Under the pieces are notes generated by a model. The model was not told where the DNA came from. It ran no database searches and was given only the letters and a program-made list of their open reading frames with translations. A stretch of DNA of 61,890 nt, from contig CALFIU010000167.1 of the NCBI GenBank assembly GCA_937877455.1, forward strand, positions 1 through 61,890. Reading direction: 5' to 3'. This document shows positions 26,257 to 38,100 of the stretch, piece after piece; position 1 is the first letter of the stretch, and every line of letters starts with the position of its first letter. The stretch comes from an uncultured Bacteroidales bacterium. Lineage in GTDB: Bacteria > Bacteroidota > Bacteroidia > Bacteroidales > UBA3824. The position numbers and the translations under genes are program-made.

Positions 26257-28648
26257 GGATTCAGATAAAGTTGTATTGACCAACGACATTCCAGACGACA
26301 CACCGCAATTCGATAGGGTTTGGACGGTCGATGAAATTCTGGAGGAAAACAGGCGGCGCATGGCTGATATGTCCGCTCCGTTCGACCCTCTCACCGGCTT
26401 GAACTCAATCGGCGAGAGGGAGAAGGTCGTCATTCCCGACTACCCAATCAAAGTGCAGTATCTCCCAATCGAGATGCTCGAAGATTGTTTTGTGGCCGAT
26501 GTTATCCGCTATGGCGTTGATGCTATGGCCGTACACATAGCGACTGGCCGACCGCTTGACAAGTGCGATGCGAAAAACATTTGGGTGAATCCGCAAGCCC
26601 GCTATACGGTATGCGAACGATTCAACCGCATTCGCTATTACTACGATTTCCCTTATTGGTGTTGGCGAGAAGTAAAGATACACCCGAAAGGCAGCGGTGA
26701 CGATATTCCGTTCCGGCTCAACCGCGCGCAGCGCAGACTTATCGAACGGCTTGAACGTATGCGCAAGTCGGGCAAGCCTATCCGTCTCGTCTTGCTCAAA
26801 GCCCGTCAGTGGGGCGGCTCGACAGCAACGCAGATATATATTGCATGGTTGCAGCTAATCATCCTCAAAGGTGCAAACTCTATCATCGTCGGCCATGTCA
26901 AGGATGCTTCGGCCGAGGTCAAGGATATGCTTACCAAACTCCTTGATTCGTACAATCCCGAACTTGTGGCCGATTTGGATTCTCCGTTCACTGATGACGA
27001 CCAGAAGAAAATCGCGCGGCAAGGTCTGTATCATGGCACATCGACATCGGCCAACCTATTTTACATACCTACGCGAAATGCGAAGTTCAAGATTGGCACG
27101 GCCGAGAAGCCTAACTCTGCCCGTGGCGGCGACAGCACATTGGCACACTGTACAGAGGTCGGCCTTTGGGTGACGACGGACAACAAGACGCCGGAAGACA
27201 TCGTAACGTCCGTAACAGGCGGTATTTCGTACAAGCCGAACACAATGATTGTATATGAATCGACCGCAAAGGGTACGGGCAACTTCTTCCATAAAATCTA
27301 CACAGCAGCAAAGAAAGCCGAGCAGTCGGGTACATTCCACCAATTTGAACGGATCTTTGTGTCGTGGTACGAGATTGGTTGGAAGAACATGATGCCGTTT
27401 AAGGACAACAAGGAATATCTGAAATCGGCCGTATTGTCGAAGTTGTGCGATAACGGGAAGTCAATCACGCCGGAGTACGCGCAGAAGAATGTCCCTTGGT
27501 TTGATTTCTATCTGCCCGACTTCATCAGCGAGGACGCTCCGACCGAGCGAGAATTTGCTGAAAAACTGTTGGCCATGAAAGACCAGAAGGATGCTCCCGA
27601 CGATTGCCACGAGCCAGGCGAATATCTGTGGTATCTGTGGCAGAGTGGAGCCACGTTGCAAGGCATCTATTGGTATGAGTGCGAGCGCACCAAGTACCAC
27701 AACCATGCAGACATGGCGAGCGAAACGCCATCCAACGATATTGAGGCGTTCAAACATTCCGGCAGCAAGGTGTTCAGCGAATACAACGTAGAGAAATTCG
27801 CAGCGGCTTGTCGTCCTCCAAAATATATTGGCGATGTAGTATCTACAAGTGCCGAGGCTATGCGCAACGGTTTCCGGCCGGGAAAGTCAATATTAAAAGA
27901 GCTTGTTTTCCGCGATGACCCGACAAGTTCACTATGGATTTGGCGATTGCCGGATAGTGTTACGCACGCACACGACGGTTTCAAGATGCGCGACCAATAT
28001 CTCGTCGTCGTCGATATTGGTGGCGTGAGCAACAAGTCCGACTGGTCTGTTATCTGCGTATTCGATAGGGCGTGGCTGGCCGATGGTGGCAAACCCGAAG
28101 TTGTTGCCCAATGGTACGGACATATCCACCACGATCTGCTGGCATGGAAGGCCGCGCAGATAGCCAAATACTATGACAATGCGCTGCTGGTCATTGAGAG
28201 TAACACGCTTGAAACGCGCGACCGCGACCGCGATGTGGACGGTGACGTGTCAGACTTTATCCTTAATCAGATTAAGGAGTGCTACGATAACCTGTACGAA
28301 CGTCACCCAGACAACGAGAAGATTATCGACGGCGCACCGCAGCGTTTCGGTTTCCACACCAACACCAAGACCAAGGTTACTATCATCAAGCAGTTGCAGC
28401 ACATCATTCGTGAGCAGTTGTATGTCGAACGCGACGAGCGCGTCCTCCACGAATACAACGTCTATGAGAAGCGCGCCAATGGTTCTTTCGGTGCAATCAA
28501 GGGCGAACACGACGACTTGCTGATGACGCGAGCCATCGGACTTTATGTCTGCTATTGTGAAATGGATATGCCGAAGTTCTATGAAGTCATCGACTATTCA
28601 CCACGAGAAATTGCAATGCCGGACACTGTTTCGGCGGCGGTATTTTAA
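26249..28648 (+). CDS. Terminase large subunit (TerL)
   Basis: A 799-residue packaging ATPase-nuclease. A variant Walker A, LLKARQWGGST, lies at about 182-192, preceded by an LNRAQRRLIERLER element, and a Walker B-like stretch with ESTAKG follows near 335. The C-terminal nuclease domain shows VVVDIGGVSNKSDWSVI, then LLVIESNTL, then GEHDDLLM, the three acidic clusters of TerL RNaseH-like nucleases. It is longer than most TerL proteins (usually about 450-650), mainly through an N-terminal extension. It docks on the portal, translocates DNA and cuts concatemers. Confidence 0.93.
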   Translation: MIKDSDKVVLTNDIPDDTPQFDRVWTVDEILEENRRRMADMSAPFDPLTGLNSIGEREKVVIPDYPIKVQYLPIEMLEDCFVADVIRYGVDAMAVHIATGRPLDKCDAKNIWVNPQARYTVCERFNRIRYYYDFPYWCWREVKIHPKGSGDDIPFRLNRAQRRLIERLERMRKSGKPIRLVLLKARQWGGSTATQIYIAWLQLIILKGANSIIVGHVKDASAEVKDMLTKLLDSYNPELVADLDSPFTDDDQKKIARQGLYHGTSTSANLFYIPTRNAKFKIGTAEKPNSARGGDSTLAHCTEVGLWVTTDNKTPEDIVTSVTGGISYKPNTMIVYESTAKGTGNFFHKIYTAAKKAEQSGTFHQFERIFVSWYEIGWKNMMPFKDNKEYLKSAVLSKLCDNGKSITPEYAQKNVPWFDFYLPDFISEDAPTEREFAEKLLAMKDQKDAPDDCHEPGEYLWYLWQSGATLQGIYWYECERTKYHNHADMASETPSNDIEAFKHSGSKVFSEYNVEKFAAACRPPKYIGDVVSTSAEAMRNGFRPGKSILKELVFRDDPTSSLWIWRLPDSVTHAHDGFKMRDQYLVVVDIGGVSNKSDWSVICVFDRAWLADGGKPEVVAQWYGHIHHDLLAWKAAQIAKYYDNALLVIESNTLETRDRDRDVDGDVSDFILNQIKECYDNLYERHPDNEKIIDGAPQRFGFHTNTKTKVTIIKQLQHIIREQLYVERDERVLHEYNVYEKRANGSFGAIKGEHDDLLMTRAIGLYVCYCEMDMPKFYEVIDYSPREIAMPDTVSAAVF

Positions 28649-28674
28649 TTATTATATTTCAAAAACAAAAAATT

Positions 28675-29052
28675 ATGAACATTATTTATCATTTACCAAG
28701 ATTCCTGCGCAAATTCCTGTGCAAGTATTATGCTATCCGTATGTATAACGATGCGTGCAAGCAGGCAGAGGAGGCTCATGCGGCCGACCCGAAGCATCGT
28801 CGTTATTTCGTCATTGGCTGCGCCAACGGCGACTTGAAGGTGACTACGGTCGATGAAGAGACGCGGGACAGACGGCGCGATCATACTGTCCTCAAAAAGT
28901 CCATCCGAAAGCCGTATGTTCTACGCAAGCAGTCATTCTATTATACTGCATCAGATGTCTGCAAGCACAAATACAAACCCGTCGGGATGATGGACTTTGA
29001 GGCCGATGTCCACCGTAAGATGTTCATCGACTGGTATTTCAAGAAACATTGA
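28675..29052 (+). CDS. Hypothetical basic protein downstream of TerL
   Basis: A 125-residue Arg/Lys/His-rich protein starting MNIIYHLPRFLRKFLCKYYA with an amphipathic helix, then a compact part (KHRRYFVIGCANGDLKVTTV) and a C-terminus ending MFIDWYFKKH. Last gene of the packaging operon, 26 bases after TerL and followed directly by a terminator. Possibly a nucleic-acid-binding accessory to packaging. No family recognised. Confidence 0.5.
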   Translation: MNIIYHLPRFLRKFLCKYYAIRMYNDACKQAEEAHAADPKHRRYFVIGCANGDLKVTTVDEETRDRRRDHTVLKKSIRKPYVLRKQSFYYTASDVCKHKYKPVGMMDFEADVHRKMFIDWYFKKH

Positions 29053-29074
29053 TTTTCTCTTCCTTTTTAAAAGC

Positions 29075-29110
29075 GGACGGAGCGACTTTCACAAGCCACT
29101 CCGTCCTTTT
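29075..29110. terminator. Bidirectional terminator between packaging operon and giant gene
   Basis: GGACGGAG (29075-29082) pairs with CTCCGTCC (29099-29106), a perfect eight-pair stem with a 16-base loop. Four T follow on the + strand and an A-rich stretch precedes it (TTTTTAAAAG). It separates convergent genes ending at 29052 (+) and 29135 (-). Confidence 0.75.
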
Positions 29111-29134
29111 GTTACCTAATACCATGAAAAAATC

Positions 29135-32100
29135 TTACTCTGCTTCCCTCCATGCCTTAACAGCATCGCGCATGATGCTATATATTTCAGCTTGGTTGCG
29201 TTCTATGCCCTCCGTATCGCCTATCTTATAGAGCTGCTTTCGCTCTTCAACGGCCTTTTCATACCGTTTTTCAAGGGTCTTTCGGCCACGGCCGGATTTC
29301 CAAATCTGCTGCAAGCGATAGCCGAAATCATCCTCCAACAACTCGTAAGCCTTGGCTTCATCCTTTCGGCTTATGCGTTTCTTGCCGTTGGCCTCCTTGT
29401 AGTCGCGTTTAGCCACCTTCTCGCGGTTCTCCGTTTCTTCGACCATACCGTGATAATAATCGAACTCGGATTTGAGTTGGCGGTTCTTCGCATAATCGCT
29501 GCCGATGTCGGTCATCAGGCGTGACGCTATCGGATAGTCGCGCAGTTCTGCCTCTCCGCTCATGGTCATCCTCACTTTGTTCATGAAAGTCCACGGGCCA
29601 CCCAGATAGCCACCAACGATATAGTTGATGTTGTCGGCGTTCGGAGCGAAATTGCCAAGTGCCTTTTCGTACCATGAACGATGATAGTCATCCGCGCCAT
29701 TGGCCTTGTCCATCCATTCGACAACCGCATTGGCAAGGCTGATTTCGTTGCGTTTTGTAACGCGCCGATATTCTGGCAGGATGCTGTTGTCGCCCAATTC
29801 GCCTTTGACCTTCTGGTTGTTGATTGGTCGTCCCTGAAAATCCTCGTTCCAGCTGTAAGCCTCCATCCACGGACGGAGAGCCGTAGGCATAAGTTCGCGC
29901 AACGGAGCCTCAATGATGCCCATATCGCCGTCGTGGTAGGCGGCAAGGTCGATAGGCAGTGCTTGTGTCAGTTGCCCGAATATCAACTTCGCAAATTCGT
30001 TGTCGTGATGGTAGCCCATAGCATACTCGCCGAGGATTGCGCCGATGCCATACCAGGCTGCATCTTCGTGTGACAAGTCCCAACGCAAAGCCTTGTCCCA
30101 CCAAGGCAGCATGATGTTGATTGAGTTGTAGCGTCTGAACTCGCCCAGTCGCATATATGGCTCGTCCAATTCGTCGTCGTCATCATCTCCGCCCCAATAG
30201 ATGTTCAATGCCGAGATAAGGAATCCGAGTGCCATTTCACAGCCAATCGCTGCATACATGCGTGGATTTAACTGAAAAAGACCTTGCAGACGTTGTGCCA
30301 GACCTTGCACTCCGGCATTGAAGAACACATACAAGCCCTTGAAATATTTGGCTCCCATTGCTCCGCTGCCCGTGCGGTTGAAGTTCACGCTGACTTCGGC
30401 CGAATCGTTGATGGCCTGCAAGATGCTGCGTCCGCTCTTTCTCGCTACGATATATGCCGCAAAGCGCATCATGTTCTCGATGCCACGGTTGCCGGCCTCA
30501 ATTACCGAAAGGATTGCTTCGACGACGTGATGCTTGTTCTTGACCGCATCCATGATCCGTTTCTGGTAGTCGTCTGTCTGTAGCACGATGCCGAAGCCGG
30601 TCTCACCTCCATTGCGCATGAACTCGTCGAACAGCCGGTGCTGCTCGTTGTTCATATCGAGTTGGCCTTTTTCGTAGAGGCTGAACAACCGCCACAGGTT
30701 GTTGAACATGGACTTGTCCATCTTCGCCGCCTCCTTCAGGCCATACCGCGCGAACGTCATCACATTGGCCGAAGTGAAATCTCGCTCGAAGTTCGACACG
30801 ATAAATTCCGGGTTCAGCGTGGTGAGGTTGCGGGCGATGAATCGGTTAAGACCCTCGACCCATCCTGGTGCCTTCTCTTTCAGTTGGCCGTTCAACGCTT
30901 GTGCAGCTTTCGGTTGGCCGTTGATGTTGATTATATACATCTTACCACCGCGCATCACACGCACCTGATGTTGTTTCAGGTTGCCGATATGATTTACAGG
31001 TACGCCCACATCGACCCGACTGCCGCCGTTCTTGTAGCGTGTCGGTTCAGCCTGCATCTTTGCCCGCATATCAGCCTCGAACTGATTGAGTGCATCCGCT
31101 GCATCGGTTTCGTTCATGGCCGATGTGTCGGGCGGTGCAATAATTACCCAAGTGTCCACACCGCCGACGTTCTGTTTCTCATACCAGGCCAATTTGGCGG
31201 TGAGCAACGGCACCTTGTGGTCTTCGGCCAATGCGAGCAACGACTGCAAGGCGCGGTTCTTGTTGCCCTGATGGATGGCTGCGTGGCCGAGGTGCATCAA
31301 CGTGGCAAGAATGTCTGCTGCCTCGCTGTTGCGGCCTTCGGCTTTCTGCATGATGCTTTCTCCGTTGCCGCCACCTTCCGACACGTAGTTGTAGAAGTCT
31401 TCGGCCGTTCCCTTCGTCTCGTCCCTCCAGCCGCGCAGTGGCACATAGTGCTTGTAGCGGTCTTTCAGTTCGTCGTGCAGGGCTTTCGTGATAAGGCCGG
31501 AGTTATACATCTTGTCGAGCATGAACGAGCGCAGGCCGTCAATGCCAGCCCAAAGTTCATCCTTTGCCTTGTCGCCGATACGGCTTTCATAGTCGGCAAT
31601 GAAGTCGCGTGCGCGCTGCTCCAGCTCGTCAATAGGCACATTCGTTTCGCCGCTGCGCGTGAAGATGGCAGTCAGACCCGAATAGTCCTTGCGCGGAGTT
31701 TTCGGATGCTGCTTGGCCATATACTCGTTGCGCTCCAGACCATGCACGGCGTTGAGGTATCGGCCAAGTTCCACCTCTGCCGCCTCCTTGTCTTTCGCAT
31801 TGCGCGTGATGCCCTTGATGGTGTCCAGCAATGGTTCGACAAGTCGGTTCATATACTGCTGCCATTCGGCCTGATTGCGGCGTTGCAGGAACAGGTTGTG
31901 CAGATAGACGTTCTCGTGGTCTTGCAGCGGCTTTCCGCTTTCAGCGGCGACGGCCTCTTGCAGCACGCGCACCGAACGCAGATAATCGTGGTAGCCCTCC
32001 TTGATGTCATTCCAGAAGCCCATCACGCCCTCGTTGTAGATACGTCCTGCAACCGACTGGCTCGCCGTCGTGCGTGGCAATGGGCGGCGCGGCCGTGACT

Positions 32101-35100
32101 GACGGATTTCGTCATCCACACTGCGAGGTTGACGGCTGAAAAGTGGCTTGTCCTCCACTTTTTCGCCCGAAAGTTTGGGATTCTGGAAATCGCGCACTAT
32201 CTTTGCAGCACTTTCTAGTTGCGCTCTAACGTCCGCGGAATTGTACTGCGGTTTAGGGCGTAACTCTTTTTTCAATGGTTCAAGCCATTCGTCTGCAAAA
32301 GACGGCTTGATGTAATCGGCCAGTCCTTCGTTAATCCAACCTACTATATTAAGTCCGTTGCGATAATGCAAACTACGAATACTATTGACTTCAATCTTCT
32401 TTCCGATTTTATTTACTCGTATAGCGGCCACGAAATTACGGCCGTCATGTTTCAGCGATGTAAGGATAACGTGGTCGCCGATGTGCGTTGCACTGCGGAA
32501 CACGGCCAACGGCTCTTGGATGGCACGCGGCAAGTCCATTGCTTCCGACAAGTCAAACGGATGGTTTTCCTGCATTGACTTGTCCGACAGACGGCTTGCT
32601 TGCAGCTCGATTGGCAGATTGGCGATGCCCGCGCTTCTCAATATTTCGCTTGGCATACCCAACTGATATGTATGTCCCATCGGCAATGTGCCATCTATCT
32701 GCTGTTGCAGTTCCTCATTGAACTTGTCATTGACAGGTTTGATGCGGCTGAATCGGACAGATTCAAGTTTTTCGTGCAAATCCCTGACCTTATCTTTCAT
32801 TTCTTGCGGAATGTGGTCAAAGGCTTCGCGTTTCGCTGCATTGTATTCGTCGATGGCCGTTTCATACTCCTTGCTGTGCTCATAAGCCCATTTGTCGTAA
32901 CCATCGACTAAATAATCCAACCCGGAAGGAATTATTTTCGTTGAACTATAGGACGACAGGCTTAGCACATTCTTCGTATGTTCAACCAGATGTCCGGCAC
33001 TTGTGCGGAACATATCACGGCCTCCGACCTGAATACGCATCGGGTCTTCAATGGTTTCGTGAGGCACGTTTTCCCATACCGCATTTTCAACGGCCGCATA
33101 AGCCTTTCGATATTCCGATTGTAGTGTTTCGCGGTCCTCTCTTGCGGCCTTTTCTTCCTCGGTTTCTGGCGTGAAGTATTCCGCAATGGTCTCTGCCGAA
33201 TAATAGTTTGTGCGGTTGCCGTACATCGAAGTGTGATGCCACTCGTCGGCCTTGATGTCGCTTAACGCATCCTTAATCTGTTTCAAAGTAACCTTTTCGG
33301 CATTCGGATTTGCTGCCAGAATCAACTCGTTCACCTCGTCGGCAAACTCCTTGTCCATCTGGCTTTTGTTCCTCAAACCTGCTTCCTCAGCTCTCACTGC
33401 ACGCCTGCTTTTTGAATAGCCGACGTAGCCGCTGTTTCCGCCGAACACTTTGCTGAATCTCACCCCATCGTTCGGGTCGAGGTCGTCCGTGTCGATGCCC
33501 AGGCGTTCACGTAGCAGGGTGTCGGCCACCATGTCGCGCACGCTCATGCGGCCACCTTGACGCTCGGCGAGGTTTGACCGCCAAATCACGTAGTCACATT
33601 CGCCGTCGGTCAGCACGCCGTCGTAGCCCAGTCCGCGCGTCCATCGGCGCACGCTGTTGCACACCTCGTCCCATCCGTCGGGCTGCTCGTCGTAGCCGAA
33701 CACGCGGTCGGCCATCCATCCGCTCATGGCATTGGCCAATGCGCCACGGCCACCCGATTGCAGCATCTTGTGGACAATCTGCCTGCGCTCGCTTTCGCCC
33801 ATCGTGGCATAGAGGCGGCGCATTTCGTCTGTCCATTGCTCGCTGCCCATCTGGTCGCGTAGCGGCTTGTCTTGCAGCGTCATGATAAGCGCGGTTGCAG
33901 GACGGCGTGAAAAACGCACGCCCTCCGTCCATTGCTCGTAGGCTGGAACGGACTTCACGCCCGAACCGTGACGTGTCGGCGCGCCGATGGTCACGCCCTG
34001 CTTGACGAGTTCATCGCGCAGTGAAGGGGTGACGACGTTGAACGGCACGGCCAGTCCGTGCTTCTTCAATATCCTTGCGGCCGATGCAGCGACCTCGCTG
34101 TCCGGCACGATGCGCACAAGTCGGTTGTAGCGAGACAGGATGACCTTGCGCTCGTCCTCCGTACCATATAGCTTGTCGGCCACGGGACCGGCCTTCCACG
34201 TGGTTTCGCCGACGGCGTTCTTTGCGCCCTCTGCCTTGTAGCCGCTTGTGAGCTCGCTTTCGGGGATTTCCACCTCGACGGTCACAAGCTCCGGCCGGTT
34301 CCATGCCGATGCGAACTGGTCGTTGAGCGGGAAGCGTGAAGTGTGCCAATACGGATTGTAGGCTACAGGCATACCGCTGTCTTGTGGGTTCTTCTTCAGC
34401 ACAAACTTGCCTTTCTTGTCCAACAGGTCGGGTCGCTCGTCCGACTGATACCATTCGCCCATTTCCTGCGCATTCTGCCATTTGCCGTCCACCATGCCAG
34501 ACATCGGCGGGTAGAGCTTGCCGTCCTGCAACTGCATGGCACGATAGACCTTGATTGTCTTGCCATTGTTCAGTTCGTCGAGCTTCTGCGGGTCGGTGAC
34601 GCGGGAAAAACGCACGTTTTCTTCTTCATTTTGCACGTTTTCGGGTAAATTTTCGCTCTCATCAAGCAAATATTTGCCTTTTTCGTAGGATTTTTCGACG
34701 CCTTGCAGTAACTTTGCAGCACTGATTTTGACGCGTGTTTGAGGCGAGTAGTCGTGCACGACGCTTTCCTCCCCTATACCAGAACTGTTGGATTCGTTCA
34801 GCAGTTCTATTTTTGTTGTCTCATAAGAGTAGGTGTTGCGCGTGCCTTCTGAAAGCTCTTTGAGCGTAATCTTCACACGATATGTCTTGCCATCCATCCC
34901 GACGGCTCCGTAAAGGCGATGGATGATTTCATTCGGACTGACAGGGTTCTCAACGCCACGCACACCGTTTATCTTCTGATAGTTAGCGTGTTGTTCAGCG
35001 TCAATGCTTTCTGCAAGCAGTTGCGGCAAGACCTTCAATGTGGCAAGATGCACATCGCGGTTTTCGCTCTTGGCCACAGCTGCGTTTGATATGAATTTCG

Positions 35101-38100
35101 ACAAAGCGGATGCGGGTATGGTGATGTTGCCCTTGCCGCCCGTCTCTTCATCCGTATATGTCTTGATGATGTTCTCCTTGCTCCAGTCGATAGCTGCCTT
35201 GTTGTTCTTGAACCCGTGCTTTGCATCGGCCTCGACCACCTCAACGCTCTTGCTCGCCAAGTTCGGGGCGACAATGCCCTTGCGCTCGACGGCCTCACGC
35301 TGACGCTCTGCAAACGGGCGGCGGGAGAAACGAGTTTCAGACACCTCATCAGGCAACACTGCGCGCTTTACTCGCGCCCCACTGCCGTACAAAATACTTT
35401 CGGCTAAAGTGTCACCCATATTCTCGTACTCTTCTCCGCCAAACGCTCTTTTGTTTCTGAGTTGGTCGGTGTCAGGGCGCAAGTCTTTTACTTTCACGTC
35501 AACAGCATAAACCTTCACGTCGTTTCCTTGTTTGTTCGATCCCAACTCGCCAAACATACGAGCAGACGACGGATATATGCTCAAATAAACATATCCGTTT
35601 TCGCTTTGATATGAATGCTTGTTTCGGTTACTTGTCTTTTTTATGCCATCTTGCATTATGGTATTGTCAGCACTCGTGCCGTGATACAGCCTTACATACT
35701 TGTCGGGGTTATCTTTAAGCCATTTGTTGAGTTCTTTTACTTGCTCTTGGTTGTACCCGCCAAATGTCAATCCCATATCTAAAAAGCTGACCGTCTGCGG
35801 TTGTCTATTATTTGCTTCAACGCGGGAGAATCTGACATCCTCGTTGCTCTCATTGAAACGCTCGCTCAGAGGGATGACATTGCCGTTGTCGTCGTAGGTG
35901 ACGGCATCGAGCAACTTCATTCGGCCAGATTCTCCCATCATAACCTTGCGTCCGTCAAACAGCGGTTTAATCACACCTCGCACAAGGTCGCCGCTCATAC
36001 CATTGCCAATGACCTGGCGGGCAAGTTTATAGTCGTCCGGCAAGACGAATGAATCGCTCAAACCCATAATCTTGGCAAGAATGCGGCTGTTCAACTCCTT
36101 CACCTTGCCGTCTGGCAATACAATGTAGTCCATTGATCCACGCGGAGAGGCCACGATGCTCTTTGCAAGTTCGCTTGCATACGACCAGCGAGCAAGTTCA
36201 TTGGCACCGGCCTTGCCACCGCCGAAGATAAGCACCGGCTCTTTCGGTGGATGGTTTTCGTCAATGCCTGCCTTGGCGAGAGCTGCCTTCTGGAATGGGC
36301 GCAGTTCTCCATCTTTGAGCGACTGCATTTCTTCCATGCTGACACGTTCTCCCCAAGGTTGGGCTTGTGACTTTTCAATAGCGGGAAGTTCTCCGTCCAA
36401 AACCGCACGGATAATATATCTCTTTCGCTCCATCGTGCCGCCGAAGTCCGAAGCCTTATACAGACCTTCGTCAAACTTATAGCCTTGCTCGCGCAGTGCA
36501 TCCTTGATATACTCGACGGAACGAGAATCGCGATAAGAAGGGGCATTTTCGATTGTGACGATTCTCGGCCGTTTCTTGCGGATTGCCTCGGCCGTTTTCT
36601 TCGCCGTCTGCTCGTCCAACGTCTGCTCTTCGTGGTCGCCGGTTGCTGAAAAATTGTGGCATACAGGCGATGCGTGCAGATAGTTGATGTTTGGTAGTTC
36701 GTCGATGTCCAAATCCCTGATGTCCTGCTCTTGTAACTGATTGCCGTGGTTGCTGCGATAGACATCTGCAATGTCCTTGTCCGACTCGACACCCAACAAC
36801 GGAGACACAATGTCACGCAGTCCATCTTCTATGGTTCCAGCACCAGAGAAGAATGAACCCATGAAGATACCTCGTTGAGCGTTAGGCATACGAGATGCCG
36901 CAGCTTCATTCACCATGCGCTGCGCTGTCTCCATATCTCCGCGATTCACGGCTTCCATGTAGGCGGCATCTTCTTCGGGTGTTACCTCTTTCTTACGACG
37001 CGAGAAACGGATGTCATCCCGTCCATCAATTGCCTCCATGATGGCCTTCGTTCGATTGGCATTGGCCGCATCGTAATCGCCATTTGCATATCCGCTGTTG
37101 TCGTATGTGCGCACGTCGAGACCGGCATCCTTCAACGCCTTTACAACATCTTCGGAAGTAGTTTCTGGTATGACGGCAATAGAAAACTCGTCCAAGCTGA
37201 CAGGACGCTTGAACTTCGTCTCGAAATACTTGACTGGCAGATTGGCGGCATCCTTGATGAATGTGCGGATCTGTTCAGCAAGGTCGCCCTTAGGGTCGAT
37301 GTCGTACCCATATTCCTTGTTGAGATACCCTATCGGGTCTTTCTCTACAATGGCCTCCTGCAAACGATGTTCGGTATAATCATCGTTGATGAAGCGATTT
37401 CCATTGATTGTCTGCAAATCCGAGATTTTGGAGATGATGTCAAACAGTTCATCCGACATTTCCTCTTGCTTTTCCTTATACACCTCGTCACCTTGCAGCA
37501 AGTCCCTGTTTTTGCGGATGGCCGACAATGTGCGCATCTTCTTCAACAAGGTCGAGCGTGTAGCGTTCAGACCTCCACTGCCGTAGGCATTGGTCGATGC
37601 TTCCTGATTCATCAGTTTGCTGGCATTCTGTGGCGTATTGGGCAGGTATCGGCGGTTGCCACTTGGGGTAAAGCCTGCAAAAATACGCTCTTGGATGTCA
37701 CCATCACCGAACAAAGATTCCTTCCATCGGTTGTAATCCTCCGACAGACCCTCCTTTACAACACGGTTTTCTGCTTCGCTTTCGGTTCTGTTCCAGTCCG
37801 TTTCGGCGGCTTGACGTGCCTGCTCATCTTTCCAAACATCATACAGATAGGTATCCCATCTGTTAAAGTATAGATTCCCGTTTTCGTCTGCATATCGTTT
37901 AGCGAGCTGCTCGGCAAGCGACTGCTTGGTGGCTTCGTCAAAACCTTTGCCCTCTATCTTGTGGTTTATCATCTGTTGGAGCAAGGCATCGTTCTGCTCC
38001 TTGGTGAGTTCAGTGACGTTCTGGAAGCCATCTCCGAGCAACTGCTTGGCGGTCTCATATTCCTCGTGAGTATGGATAGGCGACTTCTTTAATATTGCGG

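Noticed and set aside
30638..32098. 486-codon open frame on the + strand
   Set aside because: Antisense to the C-terminal region of the giant protein, which has recognisable domains. The + product shows no family features.
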